Source of the DNA: Bradyrhizobium icense
Lineage (GTDB): Bacteria > Pseudomonadota > Alphaproteobacteria > Rhizobiales > Xanthobacteraceae
Length of the DNA stretch: 64,000 nt
Direction: 5' to 3'
Assembly (NCBI RefSeq): GCF_001693385.1
Contig: NZ_CP016428.1
Coordinates: 5,766,001-5,830,000, forward strand
Below, piece by piece: positions 47,667 through 56,643 of the stretch. The notes under the pieces were generated by a model. The model worked only from the letters and a program-made list of their open reading frames with translations. It was not told the DNA's origin and ran no database searches. Positions within the stretch are counted from its first letter, which is position 1, and each line of letters opens with the position of its first letter. A program made the position numbers and the translations under genes.

Positions 47667-48632
47667 TCAACGCGAGAGCGCGGCAGCAAGCCGCGACCAT
47701 TCCGTCCCGTTACCCGGCAAGCCCAGCCGGAGCCATCCCGGCTTTTGCTCAAAAACACGCGACCATATCTGGCCGCGAGCGAGTCGCGCCTGCGCGGCGC
47801 GCGCGTCGCCGGTCTCGTAGAGCCGGAACAGCGGCGTCCCGCCGACCAGTTGCCAGCCCTGCGATCGCACTTCAGCATCCAGCCGGAGGCAATCGCGCGC
47901 CAGACGCGTCGCGGTTGCCTTTGCCCACTCGCGATCAAGCAAGGCGCGCCGTCCGATCGCAATCGCTGCGCCGGAAATCGGCCATGGACCCACCATCGCC
48001 GCCAGCGCCGCGATATCGGCCTCGCTGCCGAGAGCGAAACCGAGCCGCAGTCCTGCAAGCCCGTAAAATTTCCCGAACGAGCGCAGGATCAACAACCCCG
48101 AGGGTCCCGCCCCAGATGCCAGCGACAAGCCGGAAACGGCGTCAGCAAAGCTCTCGTCGACCACTAGTCGACCGACGCGCGGCAAGAGCGAGAGAAACTC
48201 GTTCGGATGATGGCGTCGACCATCCGGATTGTTGGGATTAACAACCACGGCGAGATCGGCTCCCGCCAGCGCTTCGAGATCAGAAACGTGGGCCACGTCC
48301 CAGGCTGCGGCGGAAAGAACCGCCGCGTACTCGTTATAGGTCGGCGCAAGAATTCGCGCCCGGCCGCGCGACGAAAGACTCGGTAGCAATTGGATGGCTA
48401 CTTGTGCGCCACCAAGAGCCACGATTCGCGCCTTGGTGGCGTAGGCCTGCTGTGCAGCCTGATGGAGAGATTCGATATCGGATCGCGACGGCAGCGCGCT
48501 CCAGTATCTAGGTTCCACCTCACCCACCGGATAGGGCTGCCGATTGATCCCGGTTGAGAGGTCGATCCAGTCCTGCGCACGCCCGCCGAAGCGCTGAACG
48601 GCGAGATCGAGATTTCCACCATGCTCGAGCAT
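47667..48632 (-). CDS. cobC: L-threonine-O-3-phosphate decarboxylase (CobC)
   Basis: 321 residues of the PLP-dependent aminotransferase fold. The enzyme makes (R)-1-amino-2-propanol phosphate, the linker of the nucleotide loop (it is CobD in Salmonella). Motifs: HGGNLDLAVQRFGG, DWIDLSTGINRQPYP, VVVNPNNPDGRR, and ILRSFGKFYGLAGLRLGF, where the lysine binds PLP. The ATG at 48632 has GGAGAGG upstream; a GTG at 48647 overlapping the previous gene is also possible. It converges on cobQ and follows cobD on the minus strand. Confidence 0.94.
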   Translation of the reverse strand: MLEHGGNLDLAVQRFGGRAQDWIDLSTGINRQPYPVGEVEPRYWSALPSRSDIESLHQAAQQAYATKARIVALGGAQVAIQLLPSLSSRGRARILAPTYNEYAAVLSAAAWDVAHVSDLEALAGADLAVVVNPNNPDGRRHHPNEFLSLLPRVGRLVVDESFADAVSGLSLASGAGPSGLLILRSFGKFYGLAGLRLGFALGSEADIAALAAMVGPWPISGAAIAIGRRALLDREWAKATATRLARDCLRLDAEVRSQGWQLVGGTPLFRLYETGDARAAQARLARGQIWSRVFEQKPGWLRLGLPGNGTEWSRLAAALSR

Positions 48633-48643
48633 TGCCCTCTCCG

Positions 48644-49591
48644 TCACGCGAAGTCCAGAATCGCAAGCGCAGCGGCCAAAAGAACCATGGCGCGGACGTA
48701 GAGCTTCAACCCTTGCCGGATGTCCGCAGCGAACGGATCGCGCGCCCGCTCGTTGAGCCAAGGTTCGTTGGCGGTGCCACCGTGATAGATGCGCGGCCCG
48801 CTGAGCCGCACGCCGAGCGCGCCGGCCATGGATGCTTCCGGCCAGCCGGCATTGATCGAGCGGTGGCGGCGCGCATCCCTCGCCATGCAAGACAACGCAT
48901 TCGAAGGCCGCGTCGCCAGCACCACAAACAAAATGCCTGTGAGACGCGCCGGTATGAAATTGGCGAGATCGTCAATGCGCGCGGCAGCCCAACCGAAGGA
49001 TTCGTGGCGCATCGTGCGATGGCCGATCATGGAATCGAGCGTATTGATCGCCTTGTAGCCGACAATGCCCGGCAGCCCGAACAACGCTCCCCAGAACACG
49101 GGCGCCACAATGCCGTCGGAAGCATTCTCGGCCAGGCTCTCGATGGCCGCGCGCGCAATGCCCGCCTCATCGAGAGCTGCGGGATCGCGTCCCACGATGT
49201 GCGCGACCGCGGCACGCGCGGCTGCGATATCACCGGATTGCAACGGATGCGCAACGGCGGCCACATGATCATAGAGCGAACGCAGCGCGACCAGGGGCCA
49301 TGCGAGAATTCCCAGGAGGACGATGCGGCTCCATTCAAAGGCGAGCGCGGCCTGAACCGCCCATCCAATTCCGGCCGAAACTCCAATCACGAAAAGCGCC
49401 ACGGCTGCGCCAGCGATCCGCCTGACTCCAGGCGGATCGATAGCCCGGTTGAAGCTGATGTCGAGAATGTTGATCAGCCTCCCGAGCCAAGTGACGGGAT
49501 GACCAATGCGGGCGAACAGCGCGTTGGGCCAGCCCAACAGGGCGTCCACCGTCATCGCTACCACCATCGCTCCCGCAAAGCCCACACTCAT
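48644..49591 (-). CDS. cobD: Adenosylcobinamide-phosphate synthase CobD (CbiB)
   Basis: 315 residues, an inner-membrane protein with about five membrane segments. It joins the aminopropanol phosphate to adenosylcobyric acid. Conserved: DALLGWPNALFARIGHPVTWLGR near the start (in two parts), ESLAENASDGIVAPVFWGALFG and YKAINTLDSMIGHR, with EASMAGALGVRLSGP near the C terminus. The ATG at 49591 starts MSVGFAGAMVV; upstream codons are not conserved. It overlaps the decarboxylase gene's GTG candidate by four bases. Confidence 0.95.
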   Translation of the reverse strand: MSVGFAGAMVVAMTVDALLGWPNALFARIGHPVTWLGRLINILDISFNRAIDPPGVRRIAGAAVALFVIGVSAGIGWAVQAALAFEWSRIVLLGILAWPLVALRSLYDHVAAVAHPLQSGDIAAARAAVAHIVGRDPAALDEAGIARAAIESLAENASDGIVAPVFWGALFGLPGIVGYKAINTLDSMIGHRTMRHESFGWAAARIDDLANFIPARLTGILFVVLATRPSNALSCMARDARRHRSINAGWPEASMAGALGVRLSGPRIYHGGTANEPWLNERARDPFAADIRQGLKLYVRAMVLLAAALAILDFA

Positions 49592-49715
49592 TCTCCCGTC
49601 GTGCCTGGCCCTGATGCACAAGAATTCCCTATCAAGGCAAGCCCCATATCGCCTGATTTCACCTTTGTCTTTGTCGAAGATTGGTGATTAGTGCTGGCCA
49701 TAAGTGGAGGACGTC

Positions 49716-50219
49716 ATGGACATCATACTCCTAACGGGCGGCGCCCGATCGGGCAAAAGCCTACGCGCAGAAGTTCGCACCCGCGCTTTTCCGGGACAGC
49801 CCGTCTATATCGCCACGGCAGAGGCGCTCGATCAGGAAATGGGTGAGCGAATAGCGAAGCATCGCGCGCGGCGAGGAAAGGACTGGATCGAGCGCGAGGT
49901 TCCGCTCGATCTCGTCCAGGCCTTGATCGAAACCGATGGCGGTGGCGCAAGGTTGGTCGATTGCCTCACGCTGTGGCTGTCGAACCTGCTCCACGCGGAA
50001 CGCAACTGGTCGCATGAGGCTTCGCTGCTCGCTGACGCGCTTGCCCGCCAGCGCAGCCCGGTCGTTATGGTCACCAACGAGGTCGGGCTCGGTATCGTGC
50101 CGGATAATGCGCTGGCGCGCGCATTTCGGGACGCGGCGGGTATCCTGAACCAGACGATTGCCTCCGTTGCGGATGAGGTCGAATTCGTCGTGGCAGGATT
50201 GCCAATGAAGCTGAAGTAA
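49716..50219 (+). CDS. cobP: Bifunctional adenosylcobinamide kinase/guanylyltransferase CobP
   Basis: 167 residues. CobP phosphorylates and then guanylylates adenosylcobinamide. It has ILLTGGARSGKS (P loop), PVYIATAEALDQEM, HRARRGKDWIERE with the catalytic histidine, DCLTLWLSNLL and VTNEVGLGIVP. The ATG at 49716 is supported by GGAGG five bases upstream; a GTG at 49704 would be four codons longer. The gene is slightly shorter than many relatives. It is followed by cobV. Confidence 0.95.
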   Translation: MDIILLTGGARSGKSLRAEVRTRAFPGQPVYIATAEALDQEMGERIAKHRARRGKDWIEREVPLDLVQALIETDGGGARLVDCLTLWLSNLLHAERNWSHEASLLADALARQRSPVVMVTNEVGLGIVPDNALARAFRDAAGILNQTIASVADEVEFVVAGLPMKLK

Positions 50220-50292
50220 TGCCGCGCTTGGCGGTATTGCGACGCGTCGTCGGGTGATCGCGAGCGAGTTGACGTTTGAGGGCTGAAGACAC

Positions 50293-51081
50293 ATGCATCA
50301 TTTCGAGCTTCTCAGGGGCATCGTCGCTGACCTGAGAATCGCCGTTTCGCTCTCCACGCTTCTGCCTATCGGGCCGGCGACGCCGGTCAGCGATGGCGAT
50401 GTTGCCCGCGCGAGCTGGGCGTTGCCGGTGGCAGGATTGCTGGTTGGCTTTGCCGGTGCGGCGGTCTACTGGATCGCACGCGAGGTGGGCTTGACGCCAA
50501 GCCCTGCAGCCATGCTGGCGCTGGCGGCCACGGTTCTCGTCACTGGCGCGATGCATGAGGACGGCCTTGCCGATACCGCCGACGGGCTCGGCGGCGGCCG
50601 GACGCGCGAGCGCAAGCTCGAGATCATGCGCGACAGCCGGATCGGTACATACGGTGCGTGCGCGCTTATCGCATCGCTCATCTTGCGATGGAGCGCGCTC
50701 GAAACGATCGCCGAGCCAATGTCGATTGCGGCGGCGCTTTCGGTTGCACATGCGGCGGCGCGCGCCGGCATGCCCGCCTTCATGTGGCTGATTCCTCCGG
50801 CGCGATCGGATGGGCTTTCGGCCCGAGCCGGACGGCCGCCGGGGCGAAGCGCCGGCATTGCGTTTGCTCTCGGGGCACTTTGCCTCGTTTTCGGTTCCGG
50901 GCCGAGCAAGGCATTGATCGGAGTGATTTTGCTCTCGCTGGCCGGGTTGATACTGGCGTGGCTTGCCACGAGGCAGGTCGGCGGACAGACAGGTGATATA
51001 TTGGGTGCGTTCGAACAGATTGGCGAGATCGTGGTTTTGCTGATGACAGCCGCCCTCCTCCACACGGAACCAGGACCCTGA
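50293..51081 (+). CDS. cobV: Adenosylcobinamide-GDP ribazoletransferase CobV (CobS)
   Basis: 262 residues, a multi-pass membrane protein that joins GDP-cobinamide to alpha-ribazole (or its phosphate), giving cobalamin (phosphate). Conserved: GAMHEDGLADTADGLGGG, RTRERKLEIMRDSRIGTYGA and RAGMPAFMW. Membrane helices are visible in the N-terminal and C-terminal parts. The ATG at 50293 has no strong ribosome binding site. Its stop overlaps bluB by one base. Confidence 0.95.
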   Translation: MHHFELLRGIVADLRIAVSLSTLLPIGPATPVSDGDVARASWALPVAGLLVGFAGAAVYWIAREVGLTPSPAAMLALAATVLVTGAMHEDGLADTADGLGGGRTRERKLEIMRDSRIGTYGACALIASLILRWSALETIAEPMSIAAALSVAHAAARAGMPAFMWLIPPARSDGLSARAGRPPGRSAGIAFALGALCLVFGSGPSKALIGVILLSLAGLILAWLATRQVGGQTGDILGAFEQIGEIVVLLMTAALLHTEPGP

Positions 51082-51713
51082 TGGTCGCTTTCGATGAAGC
51101 CTTTCGCCGACAACTGCGCGAGCTCTTCGTGTGGCGCCGCGACGTGCGGCGCTTTCGTCTCGATCCTCTGCCGAGCGGCGCCATGGAACGGCTGATTGAG
51201 ATCGCCTGCCTTTCCCCGTCGGTCGGCCTCAGCCAGCCTTGGCGGTTTGTGATCGTCGAAGACAATACAAGGCGCAGTGCCGTGGTCGAGGATTTCAAGG
51301 CCTGCAACGCCGATGCGTTGCATTCCTATTCAGGCGAACGCGCGGCGCGGTACGCGAGCCTCAAGCTCGCCGGTCTCGAAGAGGCGCCGGGTCACCTGGC
51401 CGTGTTCGCGGACAAGACGAACGATATGGGGCATCGCCTCGGGCGTGCAACCATGCCGGAAACGATCGAATACTCCGTCGCCGCCGCCATCTGCTGCATG
51501 TGGCTCGCCGCACGTGCAGACGGCATCGGACTTGGCTGGGTGTCGGTCCTTAACCCGGCTCGCATCCACGAGGTTCTTGAAGTGCCGGAGTCCTGGAAAT
51601 TTATCGGCTATCTCTGCGTCGGCTATCCCCAGGAAGAGTTTGATCGACCCGAACTTGAGCGGGCCAACTGGGAACATCGGCGACTGGCGAAGGAATTTAC
51701 CACTCAACGCTAG
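51081..51713 (+). CDS. bluB: 5,6-dimethylbenzimidazole synthase BluB
   Basis: 210 residues. BluB is a flavin-destructase that cleaves FMNH2 with O2 to make 5,6-dimethylbenzimidazole, the lower ligand of cobalamin. The nitroreductase-like fold has RRDVRRFRLDPLP, CLSPSVGLSQPWRFVIV, EEAPGHLAVF, EYSVAAAICCMWLAARADGIGLGWVS as conserved parts, GYLCVGYPQEEF and a conserved aspartate. It uses oxygen, in line with CobG and CobF. The start overlaps cobV by one base. Its 3' end is 10 bases from the ParB-like gene, which points the other way. Confidence 0.96.
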   Translation: MVAFDEAFRRQLRELFVWRRDVRRFRLDPLPSGAMERLIEIACLSPSVGLSQPWRFVIVEDNTRRSAVVEDFKACNADALHSYSGERAARYASLKLAGLEEAPGHLAVFADKTNDMGHRLGRATMPETIEYSVAAAICCMWLAARADGIGLGWVSVLNPARIHEVLEVPESWKFIGYLCVGYPQEEFDRPELERANWEHRRLAKEFTTQR

Positions 51714-51723
51714 CGCCCAGATT

Positions 51724-52098
51724 TCAAGTTTCCACCCGGAGCCTTCGCTTCGCGTGTGTCAATTCGAGTTGTGGCATCTCGTCATCCCAATCGCTCGCGT
51801 CGGTGAGCCGATTATCGGCCATGACGTAGGCGCGGTTCTGCTGATCGCTCCAACCGCGCGCGATAATGACCGGGACACGCGTCATTCCGAGCAGTTTGCC
51901 GGCGGCTAGACGCCCGTGACCAGCTAGAACCATGCCGTCATCGGCTGCCAAGATCGGCATCGTCCAGCCCCATTGCCGGATCGACGCCGCGATCTGCTCG
52001 ATTTGCTCGGCCGAATGCCCGCGGGAATTCCGCTCATAGGGCCGCAATCGCTCAATCGGCCATTTTTCCACGGCCGCCTTGCTCGCTAAAGCATCCAT
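51724..52098 (-). CDS. ParB/Sulfiredoxin-like nuclease domain protein, short
   Basis: 124 residues, essentially one ParB N-terminal domain: VEKWPIERLRPYERNSRGHSAEQI, split in two pieces, WTMPILAADDGMVLAGHGRLAAGK with the GHGRxxA box near residue 60, and RGWSDQQNRAYVMADNRL. Phage- and plasmid-type relatives fuse this to a DNA methylase or run longer; here the C terminus (LTHAKRRLRVET) is short and may be truncated by rearrangement. The ATG at 52098 fits the domain start. A degenerate second copy lies at 54670, so the effector gene is flanked by two ParB-like copies. It is not a chromosome-partitioning ParB: the HTH domain is missing. Confidence 0.75.
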   Translation of the reverse strand: MDALASKAAVEKWPIERLRPYERNSRGHSAEQIEQIAASIRQWGWTMPILAADDGMVLAGHGRLAAGKLLGMTRVPVIIARGWSDQQNRAYVMADNRLTDASDWDDEMPQLELTHAKRRLRVET

Positions 52099-52241
52099 GA
52101 TTTGCCGTCTTGTGCGCTTTAACTTCGAACGACGCGTTGCTGGGCGGTTACATTGAGCGAGACGACTATGGCCAATGCCGCACGGCGTTTGCACCTGCGA
52201 GCGGTCATTGAACGGCCCCACTTTCGAAGATTGTCATCCCT

Positions 52242-54407
52242 CTATTCGATTGGGCGCAGAAAAACCTCACTCTCATAGCTTGGCGGCCCAATGGTGGCGG
52301 TGTAATTCACGCCCTGAAGGGTGAGATTTGTCTCCGGTTGAGACGCGCCTGGCAGCACGTTGTGCAAGCGCATTCCCTCCTTAAGGTCTTCGGGCGCCCA
52401 CTGTGCGCCGTGCCGCCACTCCAGGGGAAGATATAAAGATAGATTCGGCAGCGGACCCGGGTCGTAAGACGACTGATCTGCCGGGCCGGAGGTATATGCC
52501 TCGAAGTTTTTATCCCAGGATGGCGGGTTCGACTGACTGACACTTTGCGTTAGCAAATAGGCCGGCTGCGGCGCCCACTGGGAATGGCTCGTTGTACTCC
52601 AATCGTCGATTGGCGACTGGCGGGCTAAATGATCCACTTCCAACTGCGCGCCTTCAGTATCCAGCAGTCGCCGAAGCTCCCCTGGAGAGAACTGCTCTAG
52701 ATTGAAAGTAAACTCCTCTGGATCGACGGGTTGATCATCCGGCTGCCGCTGAATTTCGTTGTGGAGCTGCTCTTCCAGTCCCAGAAGCTCCTCTGGAACG
52801 ACGGAGGCTGGCGAAGGCATGGATTGATCATCCAGATGATCGAGCACTCGCCGAAGCTCCCCCGGAGAAATCTGCTCTGGATTGAATGCGACGTGCTCTT
52901 GGACGAGAACCGAGGGAGCGGGTTGATCCTCCTGCCGTTCCCGAAGGTCCTCTCGCCGACTGCTAGCTTCGTGCGACGCCCTGTGCTGCGCAGCGGCGTC
53001 GCCGATGAGCCTCGGTTCCATCAGCACCGCGTTTTCGGGATGAATGGGAGCCACGTCCGGGGGGTGAGGATTGGGCTGGGCGCCGGGGAGTGCGATCGAG
53101 CCTGTCGACCGGAAGGTCCGGAGCTCGTCTATTGCCCTAAGGAGTCGGTCGGGATTACCCTTTCCGATGAACCGGGACACGTCACCACTCAACGACTTAC
53201 TGTCGAGCCGAGCAACAAGGCTTGGTTTGTTTTTTGCGAAGAGCCAACGGCTAAAGCTACGAAGAGGACCTGCAAAATTGTAGGCGGAGGCTCTCATTCC
53301 GGCCTTGATGAAGGCCTCCTGGAGCCCCGAGATATCGCGAGCATCCTCGAAATAAAGAGGCCGCATGTCCGACCCTGTCACAACCCCCCTTGATTGAGCC
53401 GGCTGCAGCGCCGAGGACGCGCTAAGCTGCGCAGCGGCGATGTCGAGGCGCCTAGTCCCGGCCTTGATGAGGGCCTCCTCAAGCCCCAGGACAACGGGAG
53501 CATCCTCGGAATAAAGAGGCCGCTTGTCCGACCCTGTCACACCCCCCCTTGATTCAGTCGGACGCAGCGCCGAGGACGCGCTAAGCTGCGCAGCGGCGAT
53601 GTCGGGGCGCCTAGTCCCGGCCTTGATGAGGGCCTCCTCAAGCCCCAGGACAACCGGAGCATCCTTGGCGCGACCTCTCCTTGGGTGTACGATGACTTCG
53701 CCCGTCGACCGAAAGCTGCGCAAATGGTCTAATGCTGAAAGGAGTCTCTCGGGTTTACCCTTTCCGACGAACTCGTATACGTCACCGCCATCGCTCAGCG
53801 ACTTACTGTCGAGCCGAGCAACAAGGCTCGGTTTGTTTTTTGCGAAGAGCCAACGGCTAAAGCCACGCAGAGCACCTACCGGGGCCTTGGGAACCATCCC
53901 GGCCTTGCTGAGGGCCTCCTCAAGCCCTAAGATAGCGGAAGCATCCTCGGAATAAAGAGGCCGCGTGTCGTGCCCGATGACAATCCCGGTTGACTGAGCC
54001 GGCTGCAGCGCCGTGGCGGCCGGCATTGCTCCACCACCTCCACCTGAATTGGCGGTCTCGCTCAGCTGAATGGCGACGTCTTGCGGATTGTTTAGGGTCC
54101 TCGGCCTCTTCGCTGCTCTCAACTCAGCTTTGTCATGCTCATCGTTGATGAGGACCTCCTCGCTTGGCAAGAGGTTGCTCCTGGCAAGCGCATCGTCCGA
54201 GGACTGCTGGCCGTCACTAGACACATTGGGAGGGGGGCTATGGCGCGGCCCTTCGTCGGGCATCGCGGTATCGGCCTGGCGCGCCTCGTGCAATTGCTGC
54301 TCAAAGGCCTCTTGCCCGGGTCGGTCCGCTTGCCGCTCTTGCAGCACAGCGTATTGCACCTGGGGCCACGCAGTTGCATTGGATGGGTCAAAATTTTGCC
54401 GGTCCAC
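52242..54407 (-). CDS. Repeat-containing type III effector-like protein
   Basis: 721 residues, GTG start at 54407 with GAGG about six bases upstream. A tts box lies 35 bases ahead, the binding site of TtsI, so secretion by the type III system is inferred. Two long units RGFSRWLFAKNKPSLVARL (about 181 to 240) and RSFSRWLFAKNKPSLVARL (about 383 to 440), each followed by D-S-K-S-L-S, share a repeat; GLEEALIKAGTRR occurs with variants four times between 161 and 370. FNPEQISPGELRRVL (508) and FNLEQFSPGELRRLL (568) form another pair. LSLYLPLEW (656 to 664) has an L-x-L-x-L EAR-like motif. These elements resemble XopD/NopD/Bel2-5-type effectors, but no ULP protease domain is present, so the protein may be a truncated relative. 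Confidence 0.7.
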   Translation of the reverse strand: MDRQNFDPSNATAWPQVQYAVLQERQADRPGQEAFEQQLHEARQADTAMPDEGPRHSPPPNVSSDGQQSSDDALARSNLLPSEEVLINDEHDKAELRAAKRPRTLNNPQDVAIQLSETANSGGGGGAMPAATALQPAQSTGIVIGHDTRPLYSEDASAILGLEEALSKAGMVPKAPVGALRGFSRWLFAKNKPSLVARLDSKSLSDGGDVYEFVGKGKPERLLSALDHLRSFRSTGEVIVHPRRGRAKDAPVVLGLEEALIKAGTRRPDIAAAQLSASSALRPTESRGGVTGSDKRPLYSEDAPVVLGLEEALIKAGTRRLDIAAAQLSASSALQPAQSRGVVTGSDMRPLYFEDARDISGLQEAFIKAGMRASAYNFAGPLRSFSRWLFAKNKPSLVARLDSKSLSGDVSRFIGKGNPDRLLRAIDELRTFRSTGSIALPGAQPNPHPPDVAPIHPENAVLMEPRLIGDAAAQHRASHEASSRREDLRERQEDQPAPSVLVQEHVAFNPEQISPGELRRVLDHLDDQSMPSPASVVPEELLGLEEQLHNEIQRQPDDQPVDPEEFTFNLEQFSPGELRRLLDTEGAQLEVDHLARQSPIDDWSTTSHSQWAPQPAYLLTQSVSQSNPPSWDKNFEAYTSGPADQSSYDPGPLPNLSLYLPLEWRHGAQWAPEDLKEGMRLHNVLPGASQPETNLTLQGVNYTATIGPPSYESEVFLRPIE

Positions 54408-54441
54408 GCTAGCCTCACGTCCAAGATCATCTGAGCAGGTC

Positions 54442-54475
54442 TCCTACTCAGGCAAGCTGTCGAGAAGCTGACGAG
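54442..54475 (-). promoter_or_regulatory. tts box of the effector-like gene
   Basis: Read on the minus strand: TCGTCAGCTTCTCGACAGCT, followed by TGCCTGAGTAGGAG. It matches the rhizobial tts box (GTCAGCTT-N-TCGAAAGCT and downstream bases) with one base changed. TtsI, a NodD-controlled activator of type III secretion genes, binds such boxes. Confidence 0.8.
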
Positions 54476-54669
54476 GCCGCGCGGTCCTGTAGCTGGGAGG
54501 CATTCCCGCCGCCCAGCCCTGTTCGCTCCGATCACTGCAGGCACACCACTTTCGTGTGCCCGTTCTACAGCGCCTTGACAAGCGCCAGAACGACTTCAGT
54601 TTTGCGCTCCAACCCCTTCAAGTGGGCTTCCTTCAAGGTGTTGGCCCCCAAGGCCTACCTGCGGCCATG

Positions 54670-54905
54670 TCGGGTTAAAAGTCGCTCGGTCCAACCACGA
54701 TGAACGGGACTTGCGTCAATCCGAGCAGCTTACCTGTCGCGAGGCGCCCGACCGGCCCAAACCTTCATCGGCGGATAGAATCGGCAAGGTCCGACCCATT
54801 GCCGGATAAACGCCTTCGGCCGAATGCGGTTAATTGCGCTCATCGCCGTAGCCTCTCGATAGGCCATGTTTGCACGGTCGGCTGCTCGCCAGTGCATCCA
54901 TGATT
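54670..54905 (-). pseudogene. Degenerate second ParB-like gene
   Basis: The minus strand aligns with the 51724 gene over its central part: the region for the GHGRLAAGK box (near 54745), WTMPIL-like part (near 54790) and the start (ATG by 54900, GCATCCATGATTTGCC context identical on the plus strand) are recognisable, but reading frames are broken. It is a dead copy in the same orientation as the first. Confidence 0.65.
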
Positions 54906-55369
54906 TGCCCCCCTGTGGGGCCCGGTTAGCGGCGCCGGAAAGCCCATTTGTGCGGGAAACCAAAGCCAGAAAACGCCGCCGCCAAATCCGGGGACCGGGC
55001 GGTCCCGCGTACCCGCGCCGGATTGCCCAACCCAAAGTACCTACGCCACGCCCGTCCCGGAATTGGGCCGAGCCGCCGATTTCGGCCAGCACCATGTCAA
55101 GGGTACTGTCCGTATTTCCTAAGTTGATTTGGGAAAATTCGATTAGGGACCGACCAGCGTTAGAAGTAGTTTACAACCATCACCGCACGGTCCCAGGTAG
55201 CTATGGGTGATGAGAACGCCGGTTGCGCTTCCCGCCTTCCTCTAGGAATGGAGCAGCGCATGCAGAAGCGTCGCTGTTTCAAACTAACTGCCAGCCTTGA
55301 AGAACGAAGTGACAAAATTGCGCGATTATTTCGCGAGTGGACTTGCGCCATTTCCATTCGGAAATTTTC
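54906..55369. other. Region without a recognisable gene
   Basis: Short frames only. A stretch before the DUF1376-like fragment has no recognisable coding sequence. Confidence 0.4.
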
Positions 55370-55520
55370 GCAGTAGTCGCGAGAATTTTGTATCGTCGGG
55401 TAGCGGACCACCCTTGATCCAATACGCCATGAGCAGCAGCAGATGGGCCCCTTGCTGCTCCGCGAACGTATCGCGGATATAGCCGCCGACATAGCACGGG
55501 GACCAAGGGCGTGCTGCCAT
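55370..55520 (-). pseudogene. DUF1376-like phage protein fragment
   Basis: A minus-strand ATG at 55520 starts MAARPWSPCYVGGYIRDT, then HLLLLMAYWIKGGPLPDD, matching the N-terminal domain of DUF1376 (YdaU) proteins of prophages (R-P-W-x-P-x-Y-V-G-D-Y-x-R-D-T...LLLLMHYW). Only about 50 residues remain before the frame becomes unrelated. It supports a prophage remnant together with the genes nearby. Confidence 0.6.
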
Positions 55521-56643
55521 GATCACAGTCTCCCGTTTGCTTGGAATACAGCGGTCGCAAAGCCGGGCGGGGTCGCGGCGCGTTTGTCGGCGCGATCGGC
55601 CGACGGCGAATATTTGATGATAGCGAGCCTTCGCTCGGACACCTCGGCATTGGGACATGAATGATCCGCGCAGCCTTCCAATATCAGCCTCCGTAGCCGT
55701 CGATCTTGGCCAGAATTTCCTGCACGACTTCCGGATCAAACTCCTTCGTTTGCTGGGCTGCTTGCTTCGCCATCGGGTTCCCTTTCGATTGCACGGGCCT
55801 CGGCGAATTGGGATCGATCGCCGGGCCGCGCGCGGGCGGCCCATCACGCCCTCCCGACGTAAGCGCTTCTGACGAATTTGCGCTTGTGCTTCGCGCACAT
55901 GGCGATCCGGCTACCTCGCGCGCACCGCAGAACATCGCGAGGCCATTAGGATCGCGCTGATCGAGCACGACACGCAATGAATTTGGGAGCGATGCCGGCG
56001 GCGCTTTCTTCGATGGGCTCGATAGCCGGTATCTCCTCATGATCGGTCCGCTCCCGCGATGAAGCTTCAGCCGCTTGATCTTGCCGCAGGCGGCACTGCG
56101 CGTTTTCTTCTGCATCGGCGATCGGCGCGGCCGACGCGCCGGCACTGAACAGTTGCCGCAGGGTGATTCGGTCTTGTCAGACCATTCGTTCGATTGAGCC
56201 ATCGCACGCCGCCTTTGCTCGCGAAGCAGACAGCCACATCGAATAGGCGATGATTTGCGTGCGCGTCATCTGAAAAACGCGATCCATGCCGGGCAATTTC
56301 GTAAACGGCATTCTTGCGGCAAGTACGCGCGTGCATCCGGCGTGAACAGAAAACTTTTTGCTGCTACAGAAGCTCGAAAGTTTCACTCTGCCGCCTTTTC
56401 TTTGTGAACGTATGTTGACATCGGGCGCGAAGCGGAATGAAAATTTACGCGCGTAAGCCCGGGCACTCAGACAAGAAATAACCCCTTGCGCGAGGCGTCA
56501 CCGGCACGCCATCGGCAGCGGGCGGCACCATCAAAGATCAAATGTTTCCGAGCATCACCTTTGCGAAGCGGCGGCTTCGCAGGGCACGGGACGTCTTTGT
56601 TTTGGATAACGGGGCTTTGGGAATGAAAGCGCGGTGCAGTGCA
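55521..56643. other. Prophage-like region without intact long genes
   Basis: Several short minus-strand frames. One of 29 codons (55684 to 55773, MAKQAAQQTKEFDPEVV) has a fair ribosome binding site; another of about 45 codons near 56177 to 56320 ends IIAYSMWLSASRAKAA. Neither is recognised. The region lies between the DUF1376 fragment and the exonuclease remnant. Confidence 0.4.
55684..55773 (-). CDS. Very small hypothetical protein
   Basis: A 29-residue frame (MAKQAAQQTKEFDPEVVQEI...DGYGG) with AAGGGAA upstream of the ATG. It is acidic at the C terminus. Such small proteins occur in prophages, but I cannot assign a family and the frame may not be expressed. Confidence 0.3.
   Translation of the reverse strand: MAKQAAQQTKEFDPEVVQEILAKIDGYGG

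Noticed and set aside
51724..52098. Chromosome-partitioning ParB
   Set aside because: Only the N-terminal ParB-like domain is present, with no helix-turn-helix, no ParA nearby and no parS sequence noticed.
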